Shown: positions 28,345 through 37,543, counted from the stretch's first letter. The stretch: 64,000 nucleotides of DNA from Lacrimispora sp. 210928-DFI.3.58 (GCF_020554865.1 NZ_JAJCIC010000002.1:62001-126000); one strand, 5' to 3'. The notes: generated by a model from the letters alone, not told the origin. Numbers and translations: made by a program.

Positions 28345-29202
28345 TCACATTTCGCCGCAGTCAATGGCTGCATCCTGAGCGTCCAGCTCTGTCATAGCCT
28401 GACGATACTCTTCCTCTGTGCAGACCTTGGCATGCCACTTGTTGTTGTGTTCAATAAAGCTGATGCCCTTCCCCTTCACCGTATGGGCGATGATGCAGAC
28501 AGGCTTTCCTGCAAACTCCTTTGCAATGGAAAGCTTTGACACGATCTCTCCCATATCATGACCATTCATCTCCATCACATGCCAGCCAAAGGCCTTCCAT
28601 TTTTCCACCAGCGGATGGAGGCAGTTGATCTCATCAACATCCCCGCAGCTCTGATAGTGGTTGTAGTCCACAATGGCTACCAGGTTGTCGATCTTTTTGT
28701 TGGGCGCTGCCATAGCGGCTTCCCAGACCATTCCCTCCTGTATTTCCCCATCTCCCAGGATGACATACACTTTGGAATGTACCTTTTTCTTTAGCTTCAG
28801 CCCCATTGCAATCCCCAGTCCGCAGGACAAGCCATTGCCCAGGGAACCGCTGGTCATATCCACGCCCGGAGTCTTTCCTAACACCGGATGGCCCTGAAGG
28901 CGGCTATTGATACCTCTTGCCGTCATAAGCTCTTCTCTTGGGAAATACCCCCTCTCTGCCAGGGCAGAGTAGAGAACGGCATAGCCGTGGCCCTTTGACA
29001 GGATGAATCTGTCCCTATCCTCCCACTCCGGCTCATCCGGACGGATCCTCATGATCTTAAAATACAGGGCGGCTACGATGTCCGTGGAGGACAGAGCCGG
29101 ACCTACATGGATGGCGCCGTTGCCGGAATGGGCGCTTATCTCCATAATGTCACGGCGGATCTGCACCGCCTGCTTTTTCAGACGCTTTAATTCCTTCTCC
29201 AT
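28345..29202 (-). CDS. Split transketolase, N-terminal subunit (pair B)
   Basis: A 285-residue thiamine-diphosphate-binding subunit. The Mg/TPP motif is VILGDGEIQEGMVWEAAM...DYN, and substrate-site histidines appear in LSKGHGYAVLYS and LQGHPVLGKTPGVD. The start at 29202 is set by GGGAG upstream. It pairs with the gene 14 bp downstream. Split transketolases usually move a two-carbon ketol unit from a ketose to an aldose phosphate; the donor here is unknown. Length and motifs are complete, so it should be active. Confidence 0.9.
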   Translation of the reverse strand: MEKELKRLKKQAVQIRRDIMEISAHSGNGAIHVGPALSSTDIVAALYFKIMRIRPDEPEWEDRDRFILSKGHGYAVLYSALAERGYFPREELMTARGINSRLQGHPVLGKTPGVDMTSGSLGNGLSCGLGIAMGLKLKKKVHSKVYVILGDGEIQEGMVWEAAMAAPNKKIDNLVAIVDYNHYQSCGDVDEINCLHPLVEKWKAFGWHVMEMNGHDMGEIVSKLSIAKEFAGKPVCIIAHTVKGKGISFIEHNNKWHAKVCTEEEYRQAMTELDAQDAAIDCGEM

Positions 29203-29326
29203 AAATGCTCCCTTCTTAAGAGTCTGTTTCCACAGCAGTCCGCTTCGCGGTATACTGCCTGTGAACAGTAACCTGTTCCATTCCCTTCCTGTCCTTTTGG
29301 CAGGAAGGGTCATCCAAATAGTTCTG

Positions 29327-29986
29327 TCACATGATCGTTTTCAGGTAAGCTGCACAAGTATCCGGGCTGTTCAGCATCGTTACATCTCCCAGGGCCGCCT
29401 TCAGCGCCTCTGCAAAATTGGACATGGATGCCTGGGCTAAAAGGACAATATCCGCATCGCTGCAGAGCTCCCTTGCCGTCTTAACCACAGCCTGGGCAGC
29501 TGCCTCCATGTTGCCGCCGATCATGGCCTCAAAAGCTCCCGGCGCAACTGCACTCACAACCTCCACCGGGCGGCCCGCTTCTGCCGCCAGCCTCTTTACA
29601 AGGCGTACAGAGGGCTCCACTGTCGTTGCAAGGGTTGCCAGGACAGCCACCTTTTTTCCGTTCTCCGCCGCATATTTTGCCATAGGATAATCTACCCGCA
29701 GGATATTGGTTCCCGGATTAGATGCCGCAAAGGCCTCTGCCGCCTCGCCGATGGAGGAGCAGGTGCAGACGACCACATCAGGCTGCGTCCCTGCCGCCGC
29801 CGTAAACAGCGCATCCAGACGCTCCTCTAACTGCAGGTTCATGCCTCCTGCAGCCACCATATCCCCGATGAGCCCGCTGTCCAGGATATGGTAGAACTTT
29901 GCCCCTCCCACAGCATCTCCAAACTTCTTTTCAATGATTCCGGGCAGTGCGCCCATACCTGTATGTACACATGCAATTTTCTTCAT
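29327..29986 (-). CDS. Asp/Glu racemase-family protein
   Basis: A 219-residue protein of the aspartate/glutamate/hydantoin racemase superfamily. The two active-site cysteine regions are VCTCSSIGEAAEAF (about residues 74-84) and a C-terminal stretch reading LLAQASMSNF, where the second cysteine is replaced by Ala. The loss of one catalytic Cys suggests a decarboxylase- or isomerase-like role, as in arylmalonate decarboxylase relatives, rather than a two-base racemase. The start at 29986 (MKKIACVHT) has GGAGG upstream. It lies between the two transketolase pairs on the same strand. Confidence 0.7.
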   Translation of the reverse strand: MKKIACVHTGMGALPGIIEKKFGDAVGGAKFYHILDSGLIGDMVAAGGMNLQLEERLDALFTAAAGTQPDVVVCTCSSIGEAAEAFAASNPGTNILRVDYPMAKYAAENGKKVAVLATLATTVEPSVRLVKRLAAEAGRPVEVVSAVAPGAFEAMIGGNMEAAAQAVVKTARELCSDADIVLLAQASMSNFAEALKAALGDVTMLNSPDTCAAYLKTIM

Positions 29987-30036
29987 ACAAACCTCCATTT
30001 CCGCAGCGCAGAGACGGACCTATGTCCGTATCCTGC

Positions 30037-30144
30037 GCCTGATCTCTACGTCCGCCTTGGCTTTTCTTCCAGGCCCGCTCCCTGCATCCGTTCCGGCCTT
30101 CCTCCCGTGCCTGCTCCCTGCGTCCGCCTTAAGCCTTCTTCTAC
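30037..30144. repeat. Three degenerate 36-bp tandem repeats
   Basis: Units start at 30037, 30073 and 30109 with exact 36-bp spacing. Each opens with GCCYG-TC-CTRC-TCCG and continues pyrimidine-rich. The outer two agree at about 26 of 36 positions; the middle one is more diverged. They lie between a transketolase gene and the racemase-family gene, so they are transcribed but not translated. Confidence 0.6.
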
Positions 30145-31109
30145 GCCTGCGGCTTGCGCTTTATTGTTTCCAGTACCTTTGCAGCGATATCCTCTGCGGT
30201 GAGCTTGAATTTTTTCATGAGAAAATCAAGGCTTCCCACCTCTCCATACTGCTCATCGACACCGATAAAGCCCATGGGAACAGGAAGGTTCTCCACGATG
30301 CAGGCGGATACCGCATGTCCCAAGCCGGAGGCCAGGCAGTGATTTTCAGCGGTGACAATGCAGCCTGTCTTCTTCGCGGACTGGATGATCAGCTCCTTGT
30401 CCAGAGGACGCCAGGTGAACATATCCACCACACGCACGCTTACACCCATGGTTTTCAGCAGCTCAGCAGCCTTTAGGGCTTCCTTCACCTCTACGCCGCT
30501 GGCAATGATCGTAGCGTCGTCTCCCTCTGCAAGCACATTGCCCTTTCCGATCTCGAAGGAGGAGTCCGGTGTGTAGACGGCGTCTGTGCACCTCCTCCAC
30601 TGGCGGATGTAAAAGGTGCCATAGGTATCTACGATCTGCGGCAGCAGGGCTGCCATCATATTGGCATCTGTAGGCTCCACAAGGGTAATATTGGGCAGGC
30701 TGTTATAGATGCCCATGTCCTCCATGCCCTGATGGGAACCGCCGTTGGTTGTCGCCACCACACCGCCGTCTGAGCCGATCATCTTCACATTCAGTCCCGC
30801 ATAGCAGGCGCTTAGGAATGCCTGGTCAATGCACTTTCTGCTGGCAAAGCAGGAAAAGGTATGGGTAAATGGTATCACACCGCACTCGCTCATGCCTGCC
30901 GCCACGCCTACCATATTGGCCTCCTGGATGCCGCAGTCAAAGGTGCGCTCCGGATAGGCCTGCTGGAAGGCCTTTAAGCCGCTGGCCCCGATCAGGTCTG
31001 CATCCAGCACGGCAATCTTGTGGTTTGTCTTTGCAAGCTCTATCAGTGTCTGCGCGAGAACATCACGCATTGCTGCAGTTTTCGTATTGTTTTCTGCTAA
31101 CTTAAACAT
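30141..31109 (-). CDS. Split transketolase, C-terminal subunit (pair A)
   Basis: A 322-residue transketolase C-terminal subunit. Its catalytic Glu lies in DCGIQEANMVGVAAGMSECG, the pyrimidine domain is within residues ~5-170, and the C-terminal domain has ASGVEVKEALKAAELLK. ATG 31109 follows GAGGAGG. It begins 13 bp after its N-terminal partner, so the two are one enzyme. The Glu context (QEAN) differs from pair B (AEQN), supporting different substrates rather than a recent copy. Confidence 0.9.
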   Translation of the reverse strand: MFKLAENNTKTAAMRDVLAQTLIELAKTNHKIAVLDADLIGASGLKAFQQAYPERTFDCGIQEANMVGVAAGMSECGVIPFTHTFSCFASRKCIDQAFLSACYAGLNVKMIGSDGGVVATTNGGSHQGMEDMGIYNSLPNITLVEPTDANMMAALLPQIVDTYGTFYIRQWRRCTDAVYTPDSSFEIGKGNVLAEGDDATIIASGVEVKEALKAAELLKTMGVSVRVVDMFTWRPLDKELIIQSAKKTGCIVTAENHCLASGLGHAVSACIVENLPVPMGFIGVDEQYGEVGSLDFLMKKFKLTAEDIAAKVLETIKRKPQA

Positions 31110-31122
31110 TGTAATGCCTCCT

Positions 31123-31974
31123 CTACGCTCTGATCTTAGCGATCTTCTCATCCAGCAGCTTCATTTCTGTCTCATACTGCTCATCGCTGCATGGAAGGTG
31201 GTGGCAAAGTCCTGCTGCCTCCGCAAAGCTGCAGCCCTTTCCCTTAATGGTATTTAACACAATAACAGACGGACGGCCCTTGCAGGCCTTGCTGTTTTCA
31301 ATGGCCTCATAGATGGCCCCGATATCATGGCCGTCAATCTCCTGGGCATACCAGCCAAACTGCCGGAACTTTTCTGTAATGCTTCCCAGATCACAGATAT
31401 CCTTTGTCCAGCCATCTAACTGCTGCTTATTGTAGTCTATCAATACAGTCAGATTGTCCACCTTATGCTGGGCGCAGAACATGGCTGCCTCCCATACCTG
31501 GCCCTCGTCGCATTCTCCGTCTCCCACGATACAGTAGGTACGGTAGCTTCCCCCTGTGACACGCGCTCCCACAGCGCTTCCCACGGCAACGCTGATCCCT
31601 GTTCCAAGGGAGCCTGCGGAGTAATCCACTCCCGGCGTTTTCAGCCTGTCCACATGGCTGGGAAGAATGGTTCCTCCCTGGTTCATGGTAGTGAGCGCCT
31701 CTGCCGGGAAATACCCCTTTAAGCTCAGGGTCGCGTAAAGGGAGGGGCCGCAGTGCCCCTTGCTAAGCACAAACCGGTCTCTGTCCGCCATCCTCGGCTT
31801 CTTTGGGTCTATGTGCATCACCTTTCCGTAAAGGACAGCCAGGGCCTCCACCATGCTCATGGCCCCGCCGATATGTCCCATGCCGCAGCTGTGGATGGCT
31901 GTCAGCGTGCTTTTCCTGATTTCACATGCAAATATCTCTAATTCCTTTTTTTCCTGACTTGTCAGCATTTTCAT
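31123..31974 (-). CDS. Split transketolase, N-terminal subunit (pair A)
   Basis: A 283-residue thiamine-diphosphate subunit with the motif IVGDGECDEGQVWEAAM and the following DYN. Histidines are seen in GMGHIGGAMS, LSKGHCGPSLYA and LPSHVDRLKTPGVD. The HCGP in place of the usual HGYA beside the active-site histidine, and the HVDR where pair B has GHPV, are changes near the donor pocket. The start at 31974 follows GGAAGG. It lies 108 bp after the zinc dehydrogenase gene on the same strand. Confidence 0.9.
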   Translation of the reverse strand: MKMLTSQEKKELEIFACEIRKSTLTAIHSCGMGHIGGAMSMVEALAVLYGKVMHIDPKKPRMADRDRFVLSKGHCGPSLYATLSLKGYFPAEALTTMNQGGTILPSHVDRLKTPGVDYSAGSLGTGISVAVGSAVGARVTGGSYRTYCIVGDGECDEGQVWEAAMFCAQHKVDNLTVLIDYNKQQLDGWTKDICDLGSITEKFRQFGWYAQEIDGHDIGAIYEAIENSKACKGRPSVIVLNTIKGKGCSFAEAAGLCHHLPCSDEQYETEMKLLDEKIAKIRA

Positions 31975-32082
31975 CTTTCCTTCCGATTAAGCCTCCCGCC
32001 CTGTCAGGCGGTGAATCACAGTTACTGTTCACAGCCCGGCTAAAAAGCAGCCGTTCTGTGAACAATAACGAATTACAATCCC

Positions 32083-33102
32083 TTAGTCAAACACTACGAC
32101 CACCTTTCCTGTCTCAGGGTTACGGGCATTGGCAAATGCAAATGCCTTATCGCTCTCCTCAAACGGGAAGGTATCTGTCACCATCTTATCCGCATGCTTT
32201 GCATACAGCTCATATCTGGCTATCACAGGGGCAAACTTGCCCATCTGAAGGCGGCTTCCGATGATCGTAAGCTGCTTTGCCATCACGGGGATGGGATCAT
32301 CGATATGGACTGCAACCGGCGCTACAGGCACCAGCCGTCCTGCCGGAGAAAGCATTTCCACATTGTCATTCATCATACGTGCCAATCCGGCGCAGTCTAA
32401 GATCACATTGACTCCCTCGCCCTCTGTCACTTCCTTTACCAGTGCCTTCAGATCCTGCTCCCTGGGATCCACCGCATAATCAGCTCCCAGCTCCTTTGCC
32501 AGCTCCAGCCGTCCCTTCACGATCTCGCTGACGATCACCTTTGCTCCAAAATGCTTTGCGGTATCGCAGCACATAAGTCCGATCGGACCGCCGCCGTGGA
32601 TCAGCACCACATCACCTGCCTCCACCTTTGCCTGGCTGCACACCTGGGCTGCAATGGTGTAAGGCTCCACCAGGGCTGCCTGTACCCATGTCATCCAGTC
32701 AGGGATCTTGTGCCATTGCTTTTCCTGGGCACAGTAGTATTCCTGCCAGCCCCCGTTGCAGTTGCATCCCGTTACCTTCAATGTTCTGCATACGTTTCCC
32801 TGGCCGTGCCTGCAGGCGTAGCATGTTCCGCAGTAATTGATGGGTTCATGCACTACCCTGTCACCCGGCTTTAAGTTCTTTACGCCAGGGCCTACCTCCA
32901 CGACCTCCCCTGCAAACTCATGGCCCGGTATCCTGTCCACGCCCATGGACATGGAGTGCTCGCCCATATAAATGTGCAGGTCTGTCCCGCAGATGCCGGC
33001 TGATCTTACCTTTACCAGCACATCATCCGGCCTTGTGATCTGCGGCTTTTCCGTCTCTATGAAAAAGCAGTCCTCTTTTCCTCGAATAACAAATGCTTTC
33101 AT
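32083..33102 (-). CDS. Zinc-dependent polyol/sugar-acid dehydrogenase
   Basis: A 339-residue medium-chain dehydrogenase. Catalytic zinc ligands sit in SAGICGTDLHIY and PGHEFAGEVV, and four structural-zinc cysteines in CGTCYACRHGQGNVC. The Rossmann motif is VLIHGGGPIGLMCC (about residue 168). It resembles L-threonine / sorbitol / galactitol-phosphate dehydrogenases and would oxidise a secondary alcohol to a ketone with NAD+. It follows the isomerase gene by 27 bp. The likely role is making the keto sugar used by a transketolase. Confidence 0.87.
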   Translation of the reverse strand: MKAFVIRGKEDCFFIETEKPQITRPDDVLVKVRSAGICGTDLHIYMGEHSMSMGVDRIPGHEFAGEVVEVGPGVKNLKPGDRVVHEPINYCGTCYACRHGQGNVCRTLKVTGCNCNGGWQEYYCAQEKQWHKIPDWMTWVQAALVEPYTIAAQVCSQAKVEAGDVVLIHGGGPIGLMCCDTAKHFGAKVIVSEIVKGRLELAKELGADYAVDPREQDLKALVKEVTEGEGVNVILDCAGLARMMNDNVEMLSPAGRLVPVAPVAVHIDDPIPVMAKQLTIIGSRLQMGKFAPVIARYELYAKHADKMVTDTFPFEESDKAFAFANARNPETGKVVVVFD

Positions 33103-33129
33103 GATATCTCCTTTCCGCCTGAAGGCTTC

Positions 33130-34089
33130 CTACTTCAATACTTCTTCTTCCCGTTCACGGAAGTATTCAAGGGTTGCCTGGGCGATCTCTGTTTTTATAT
33201 GTTCAGGATAAGGGATAAAGGGATCAAAGCCTCCATCCCTTAAGCAGGCGCTTGCCGTGGGCTCTCCCACCGCATAGCATCCCTCCCTGTTAAAGCCGAC
33301 CAAATAGAGTGCGCGGATCACCGTATCGAGATCCATCATACCTGTTCCAATGGCTCCTCCATTGCAGGTATCCCTCAGATGAAGGCATAACAGCTGCTTT
33401 CCGCAGTTCATGATGGCCTCCCCCAGATGGGGCTCCCCTGCCAGCAGATGCTTCATATCCCCGTAAATGTACTGTACATAGGGATGATCCACATCTTTCA
33501 TATACTGCCTCGCCTCCTCAATATTGTGGCAGAAGGGCACGGCTCCTCTGTGGCAGATCTCAATGGCACAGCGGATGTCATTTTCCTCAAATATGCGGGC
33601 GTGCTCCTTCAGAAAGGCAACGCTTCTGCTGTAATCGCCGCTGTCTGCCGGATGCCCCACTCCCACAGGCCCCGGCGTGATCAGATAATAAGAGCCCCCT
33701 GCTGCTTTACAAAACTCTACATTATTCTTCAGGTAATCGAAAGCCCTCTGGCGGCCAAAGCTGTCTCTCTCCGTGAAGGCCATTCCCGGCAGAGTGAAAG
33801 GGCAGACGCCGGAGCATTTCATGTTCCAAGTCTCTAAGGCCTCTTTTATCTCCCTTAACCTGGTCTGATTCCCCGTATCCGGTCCTCCGTAATTTCCCGG
33901 AAGCTCTGCATATTGGTAGCCCAGCCTTCCCAGACGCTCAATGGAGGCCTCCACCGGCTCCAGTCCAAAGGCCGGAACAGAAAAGGACAGGTCGATGCGC
34001 CGCTTAAAGCGCTCCGGATGCTTCTCCTTTTGAAGCTCAAATTCGTCTCTGATATTCTGGCTGATCGCCTCATAGCGCTGTAATTTCAT
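33130..34089 (-). CDS. Sugar isomerase/epimerase-like TIM-barrel protein
   Basis: A 319-residue protein of the xylose isomerase-like TIM-barrel superfamily (AP endonuclease family 2 / hydroxypyruvate isomerase / tagatose epimerase). Acidic and histidine metal-site candidates appear in order: YAELPGNYGG, CAIEICHRGAVPF, IYGDMKHLLAG, LCLHLRDTCNG and AVGEPTASACL. It probably interconverts ketose epimers or aldose/ketose forms using Mn or Mg. It sits between the TRAP permease gene (73 bp) and the dehydrogenase gene (27 bp). Confidence 0.78.
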   Translation of the reverse strand: MKLQRYEAISQNIRDEFELQKEKHPERFKRRIDLSFSVPAFGLEPVEASIERLGRLGYQYAELPGNYGGPDTGNQTRLREIKEALETWNMKCSGVCPFTLPGMAFTERDSFGRQRAFDYLKNNVEFCKAAGGSYYLITPGPVGVGHPADSGDYSRSVAFLKEHARIFEENDIRCAIEICHRGAVPFCHNIEEARQYMKDVDHPYVQYIYGDMKHLLAGEPHLGEAIMNCGKQLLCLHLRDTCNGGAIGTGMMDLDTVIRALYLVGFNREGCYAVGEPTASACLRDGGFDPFIPYPEHIKTEIAQATLEYFREREEEVLK

Positions 34090-34162
34090 CCCAATCCCCC
34101 TCTTTCTCCTTGCCTGAAAGCCGGCTTTCTGGCTCTGGCAAAATGCATCTTCACACTTGGAT

Positions 34163-35449
34163 TCAGAATACGGAGTAATTTGCCAGCACCGGCAGCGTCA
34201 AGGACAGCTGCGGCACAAAGCTTACAAGCAGCAAGGCGGCGATCATGGCTCCCATCCATGGGATATAGGCCTTTACCAGCCGCATAGCCGGCAGGCCGCT
34301 TAGCTTACTCATGACAAAGATCAAAATACCGAAGGGCGGCGTCATGGAGCCAATGCCCATGTTGAGAACAAAAATAATGCCGAACTGCACCGGGCTGATC
34401 CCCCACTCCTTTACTAAGGGAAGAAGGATCGGCACCAGAATAGTGATAGCTGCTGTGGCGTCCATAAACATACCCACTACCAGGAGGAATACGTTGATTA
34501 GCAGGATCAGTGCCACCCTGCTGTCCACTGCACCGGAGATCGCGGCAGCAATCTTCTGCGGGATCATGCTGCGCACCAGGATGCTTCCGAACATGGCAGA
34601 AAATGCAACTACCAGACCGATCGTCGCAGAGTCATGGACCGTCTCGATCACCATGGCTCCCAGATCACTTAAGCTTACCTCCTTATAGATAAACACGCTC
34701 AAGATCATGGCATAGATAACAACGATAGCCGCAGCCTCCGTGGCTGTAAAAATACCTGTATAAATGCCTAAAAGGATGATAACGACCGTCATAAGGGAAA
34801 GCACAGCCTCTTTAAAGCTGATTGCAGCCTCGCTTAAGGACGGGAACTTCTCCTTGGGATATTTCTTTATGACCGCATAGATGAATACCACGCCCATCAT
34901 GATCAGGGCCATAAGGATCCCCGGAACAACGCCTGCAAGGAACAGCGCGCCGATGGAGGCTCCGGAAATCGTTCCGTAGACGATCATAGGAATGCTGGGT
35001 GGTATCATGGGGCCCAGCATGGAGGAGCAGGCCGTTACGCCGCAGGTAAACTCATCGTCAAAGCCGTCGTCACGCATGGCCTTCAGCTCAATGGCCCCAA
35101 GGCCTCCTGCGTCTGCCACCGCGCTGCCTGACATTCCTGCAAAGATCACACTGCAGATGACATTTACATGACCCAGACCGCCGGGAAGCCAGCCCACCAG
35201 ATCCTTTGCAAACCGGAAAAGCCTTCTGGTGATGCCTCCTGTATTCATGAGCTTTCCTGCCAGCAAAAACAGAGGGATCGCTAAGAAAGTAAAGGAATTA
35301 ATGCCTGACAGGCTGGAGGATGCCAGCGTGCCCCACTGGATCCCGGAATGGGCCGCCATACCGATAAGGGTTGCTATGCCGATGCTGTAGGCTACAGGAA
35401 CGCCGCAGAGCATCAATAGAATAAGAACGATCAAAAACAGAAAATTCAT
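34163..35449 (-). CDS. dctM: TRAP transporter large permease (DctM)
   Basis: A 428-residue membrane protein of the DctM family, the transport core of a tripartite ATP-independent periplasmic transporter. Many hydrophobic helices are visible, with family stretches such as AIPLFLLAGKLMNTGGI, IFAGMSGSAVADAGGLGAIE, GPMIPPSIPMIVYG and NMGIGSMTPPFGILIF. It couples Na+ entry to solute uptake. The ATG overlaps the DctQ stop by four bases. Confidence 0.94.
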   Translation of the reverse strand: MNFLFLIVLILLMLCGVPVAYSIGIATLIGMAAHSGIQWGTLASSSLSGINSFTFLAIPLFLLAGKLMNTGGITRRLFRFAKDLVGWLPGGLGHVNVICSVIFAGMSGSAVADAGGLGAIELKAMRDDGFDDEFTCGVTACSSMLGPMIPPSIPMIVYGTISGASIGALFLAGVVPGILMALIMMGVVFIYAVIKKYPKEKFPSLSEAAISFKEAVLSLMTVVIILLGIYTGIFTATEAAAIVVIYAMILSVFIYKEVSLSDLGAMVIETVHDSATIGLVVAFSAMFGSILVRSMIPQKIAAAISGAVDSRVALILLINVFLLVVGMFMDATAAITILVPILLPLVKEWGISPVQFGIIFVLNMGIGSMTPPFGILIFVMSKLSGLPAMRLVKAYIPWMGAMIAALLLVSFVPQLSLTLPVLANYSVF

Positions 35450-35943
35450 TTTTCTCCTCCTGCCGGCTTCTGAAATGAAAGGATAATGTCCACAATGTGC
35501 AGTATTGAAGCAATGGTAATCAGCCCCGTAAGGATGCTCACCAGGATATAGTGCTGGCTCATGGAAATGGATTTTACCACGCTGAAGGTAACTCCCTCAT
35601 ATTTGGTGACCGCATTCACATACGCAAAGGTCATGATACCGGAAAATGCGGACACCGCCAGATAGATCAGGATCTCGATCCCTTTTCTTACTGCTCCCGG
35701 AAGCATATCCAGGAAAGAAGTGATTGCAATATGGCCTCCTGTGCGCGCCAGATCCACTGTTCCAAAGAGCACCAGATACACAAAAGCATACCTGGTAAGC
35801 TCATCTACCCACACCAGAGTACCGCCCAGCTTGCGGACCGCTACCTGTCCGGCAATCGCTGCGCAGATAAATACCAGCAGAAGCGCTGCCGCAGTCCTGC
35901 AGGCCGCATCCACAGCCGAAGTAAACTTATTTATTGTTTTCAT
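35446..35943 (-). CDS. dctQ: TRAP transporter small permease (DctQ)
   Basis: A 165-residue protein with four hydrophobic helices, the small subunit that joins DctM. The conserved LVWVDELTRYAFVYLVLFGT is the DctQ signature. ATG 35943 follows AGGAGATTGGT. It overlaps dctM and lies 119 bp after dctP, a gap that contains a folded RNA element. Confidence 0.92.
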   Translation of the reverse strand: MKTINKFTSAVDAACRTAAALLLVFICAAIAGQVAVRKLGGTLVWVDELTRYAFVYLVLFGTVDLARTGGHIAITSFLDMLPGAVRKGIEILIYLAVSAFSGIMTFAYVNAVTKYEGVTFSVVKSISMSQHYILVSILTGLITIASILHIVDIILSFQKPAGGEK

Positions 35944-35963
35944 ACCAATCTCCTTTTGTTTCC

Positions 35964-36049
35964 TCCCGGATGGCCCCTGCCCGTTTTTTCACGGGCCGGA
36001 GTCCTGCTTCCCCGGTGCAGGCGAAAGCCTCCCTGGGGCTTATCCGGGA
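35964..36049 (-). other. Branched inverted-repeat structure between dctP and dctQ
   Basis: An outer stem (TCCCGGAT 35964-35971 with ATCCGGGA 36042-36049, extended by GGCCCC/GGGGCT) encloses two hairpins: GCCCGT/ACGGGC (35979-35996) and CCTGC/GCAGG (36003-36021). It could protect the dctP message end and reduce read-through, giving more binding protein than permease. Confidence 0.55.
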
Positions 36050-36062
36050 TCCAGGCGGTGTG

Positions 36063-37127
36063 TTACTGCTCAAAATAACTCATCACATCGTCATAGGAGG
36101 AAGCCCATTCTCCCTTAGAAAATTTTTCTTCATAAACAGGGCGCATCTTTTCAAACAGGCCTGAAAAATCAATGCTGTCGTCATAGGTCATGCCGCCGTC
36201 TGTCAATGCCTTCCTGCTGTTCTCTGCATCCTCTGCGCACACCTTTGTTACATTGCCCATAACCTCGTCTGCTGTATCCATGATGATCCCCGCAATATCC
36301 TCCGGCATACTGTCAAGCCATGCCTGGCTGGCATAAATGAAATAGGGCTCTGTGACATGGTTGGTAGGATAGAGATAGTTTGTAACCTCCGCATACTTAT
36401 CGCTTACACCCTGGTTGTAGGGGCCCTCACAGGAATTTACCACGCCTGTGGAAAGTGCGGAGTATACGTCCGCGCCGCCCATGATCTGTGTGGAGGCTCC
36501 GATGGTGCTCCATGCTGTGATATAGGTAGACAGGTCTGGCATACGGATAACAAGCTTGCTGATATCCTCCGGGCTGGTCAGCTGCTCTGCGGAATACAGG
36601 ACGCGGCTTCCGCGCACGGATTTACCTAATACTGCGATATTGCTCTCAAGAAGCTTTGCTTCCATGTCCTTAAACAGCTGACCGTCCATAATGGCCTCAA
36701 GATGGCCCGCATTGCGGATCAGGAAGGGAGCAAACAAAAAGCCGTACTCTGTGGCAAAGTAGTCGGTAATAGAGCCATCCAGGATCAGCTCGATCTCATT
36801 GTTGGAAAGAGCGGTAAACATATCCTTCTGAGCTCCCAGTACATTGCTGTAGAATGGGTTTACGGTTACTCTTCCATCGGTGCGCTCGTTTACCAGCTTT
36901 GCAAACTCACGTATCTGGTCTGACACGATATTGGTCTCAGATGCAGGCGTGCTCAGAGAGATCTCCCAGGTCTGGCCGTCGTCCGCCTTATCAGCCTCCT
37001 CCACCGCCTCTGTCTGGGGAGCATTTGCCTCCGCCTTTGTATCTGCTGTCTTGGAACCGGAATTTCCACATCCGGTCAATGCCAACGCCATTACCAGTGC
37101 TGCTGCCATTAAGCTTCTTTTCTTCAT
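36063..37127 (-). CDS. dctP: TRAP transporter substrate-binding lipoprotein (DctP)
   Basis: A 354-residue extracytoplasmic solute receptor. A lipoprotein signal (SLMAAALVMALALTGCGNS, Cys near residue 20) anchors it outside the membrane. The DctP fold follows with EISLSTPASETNIVSDQIREF, LGAQKDMFTALSNNEIEL and MPDLSTYITAWSTIGASTQ. The conserved Arg expected to bind a substrate carboxylate is in LVIRMPDL, so the ligand is probably an organic or sugar acid. ATG 37127 follows GGAGAAGGA. Confidence 0.92.
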   Translation of the reverse strand: MKKRSLMAAALVMALALTGCGNSGSKTADTKAEANAPQTEAVEEADKADDGQTWEISLSTPASETNIVSDQIREFAKLVNERTDGRVTVNPFYSNVLGAQKDMFTALSNNEIELILDGSITDYFATEYGFLFAPFLIRNAGHLEAIMDGQLFKDMEAKLLESNIAVLGKSVRGSRVLYSAEQLTSPEDISKLVIRMPDLSTYITAWSTIGASTQIMGGADVYSALSTGVVNSCEGPYNQGVSDKYAEVTNYLYPTNHVTEPYFIYASQAWLDSMPEDIAGIIMDTADEVMGNVTKVCAEDAENSRKALTDGGMTYDDSIDFSGLFEKMRPVYEEKFSKGEWASSYDDVMSYFEQ

Positions 37128-37183
37128 TTTTCCTTCTCCTTTTTCTTTTCTTTTTCTCAAACAGCCTTTTTGCTGTCTTTCTC

Positions 37184-37540
37184 TTATTCATACAGGATCA
37201 GGCAGATATACTGCAAGGGTCCGTTCCCGGTATTTTTTAGCCCGTGCTTTTGTCCGGGCTCCACCTGGGTCATGCACCCCGGCCCCACCTCTATGATCCT
37301 GCCATCATCGTAATACTCCCCGCTGCCCTTCAGGTAATAGTAGATCTCCCGCTCTCCCACATGGGCATGAGGCCCTACCCAGGCTCCCACAGGAAGGCTT
37401 GCATGGGCGAATATCCTCCCGGCTCCGTTCAGCTCCCCGGCCCCGTTGAGAATGTGGGTCAGCTCAAGCACTCCCTCCCCCAGTCCTGCCGCCTTAAAGT
37501 CTGCCTCTGTATGTAAAAGCTCCGATGCCTGTCTTATCAT
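37184..37540 (-). CDS. Small cupin-domain protein
   Basis: A 118-residue single cupin. Motif 1 is GPHAHVGEREIYYYLKGSGE (metal-binding His, His and Glu) and motif 2 is VEPGQKHGLKNTGN (His). Small cupins may act as sugar isomerases, lyases or binding proteins. It lies between the SDR gene and dctP, spaced 3 bp from the SDR stop. Its role in the pathway is not evident; sugar-acid processing is a guess. Confidence 0.8.
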   Translation of the reverse strand: MIRQASELLHTEADFKAAGLGEGVLELTHILNGAGELNGAGRIFAHASLPVGAWVGPHAHVGEREIYYYLKGSGEYYDDGRIIEVGPGCMTQVEPGQKHGLKNTGNGPLQYICLILYE

Positions 37541-37543
37541 AGC

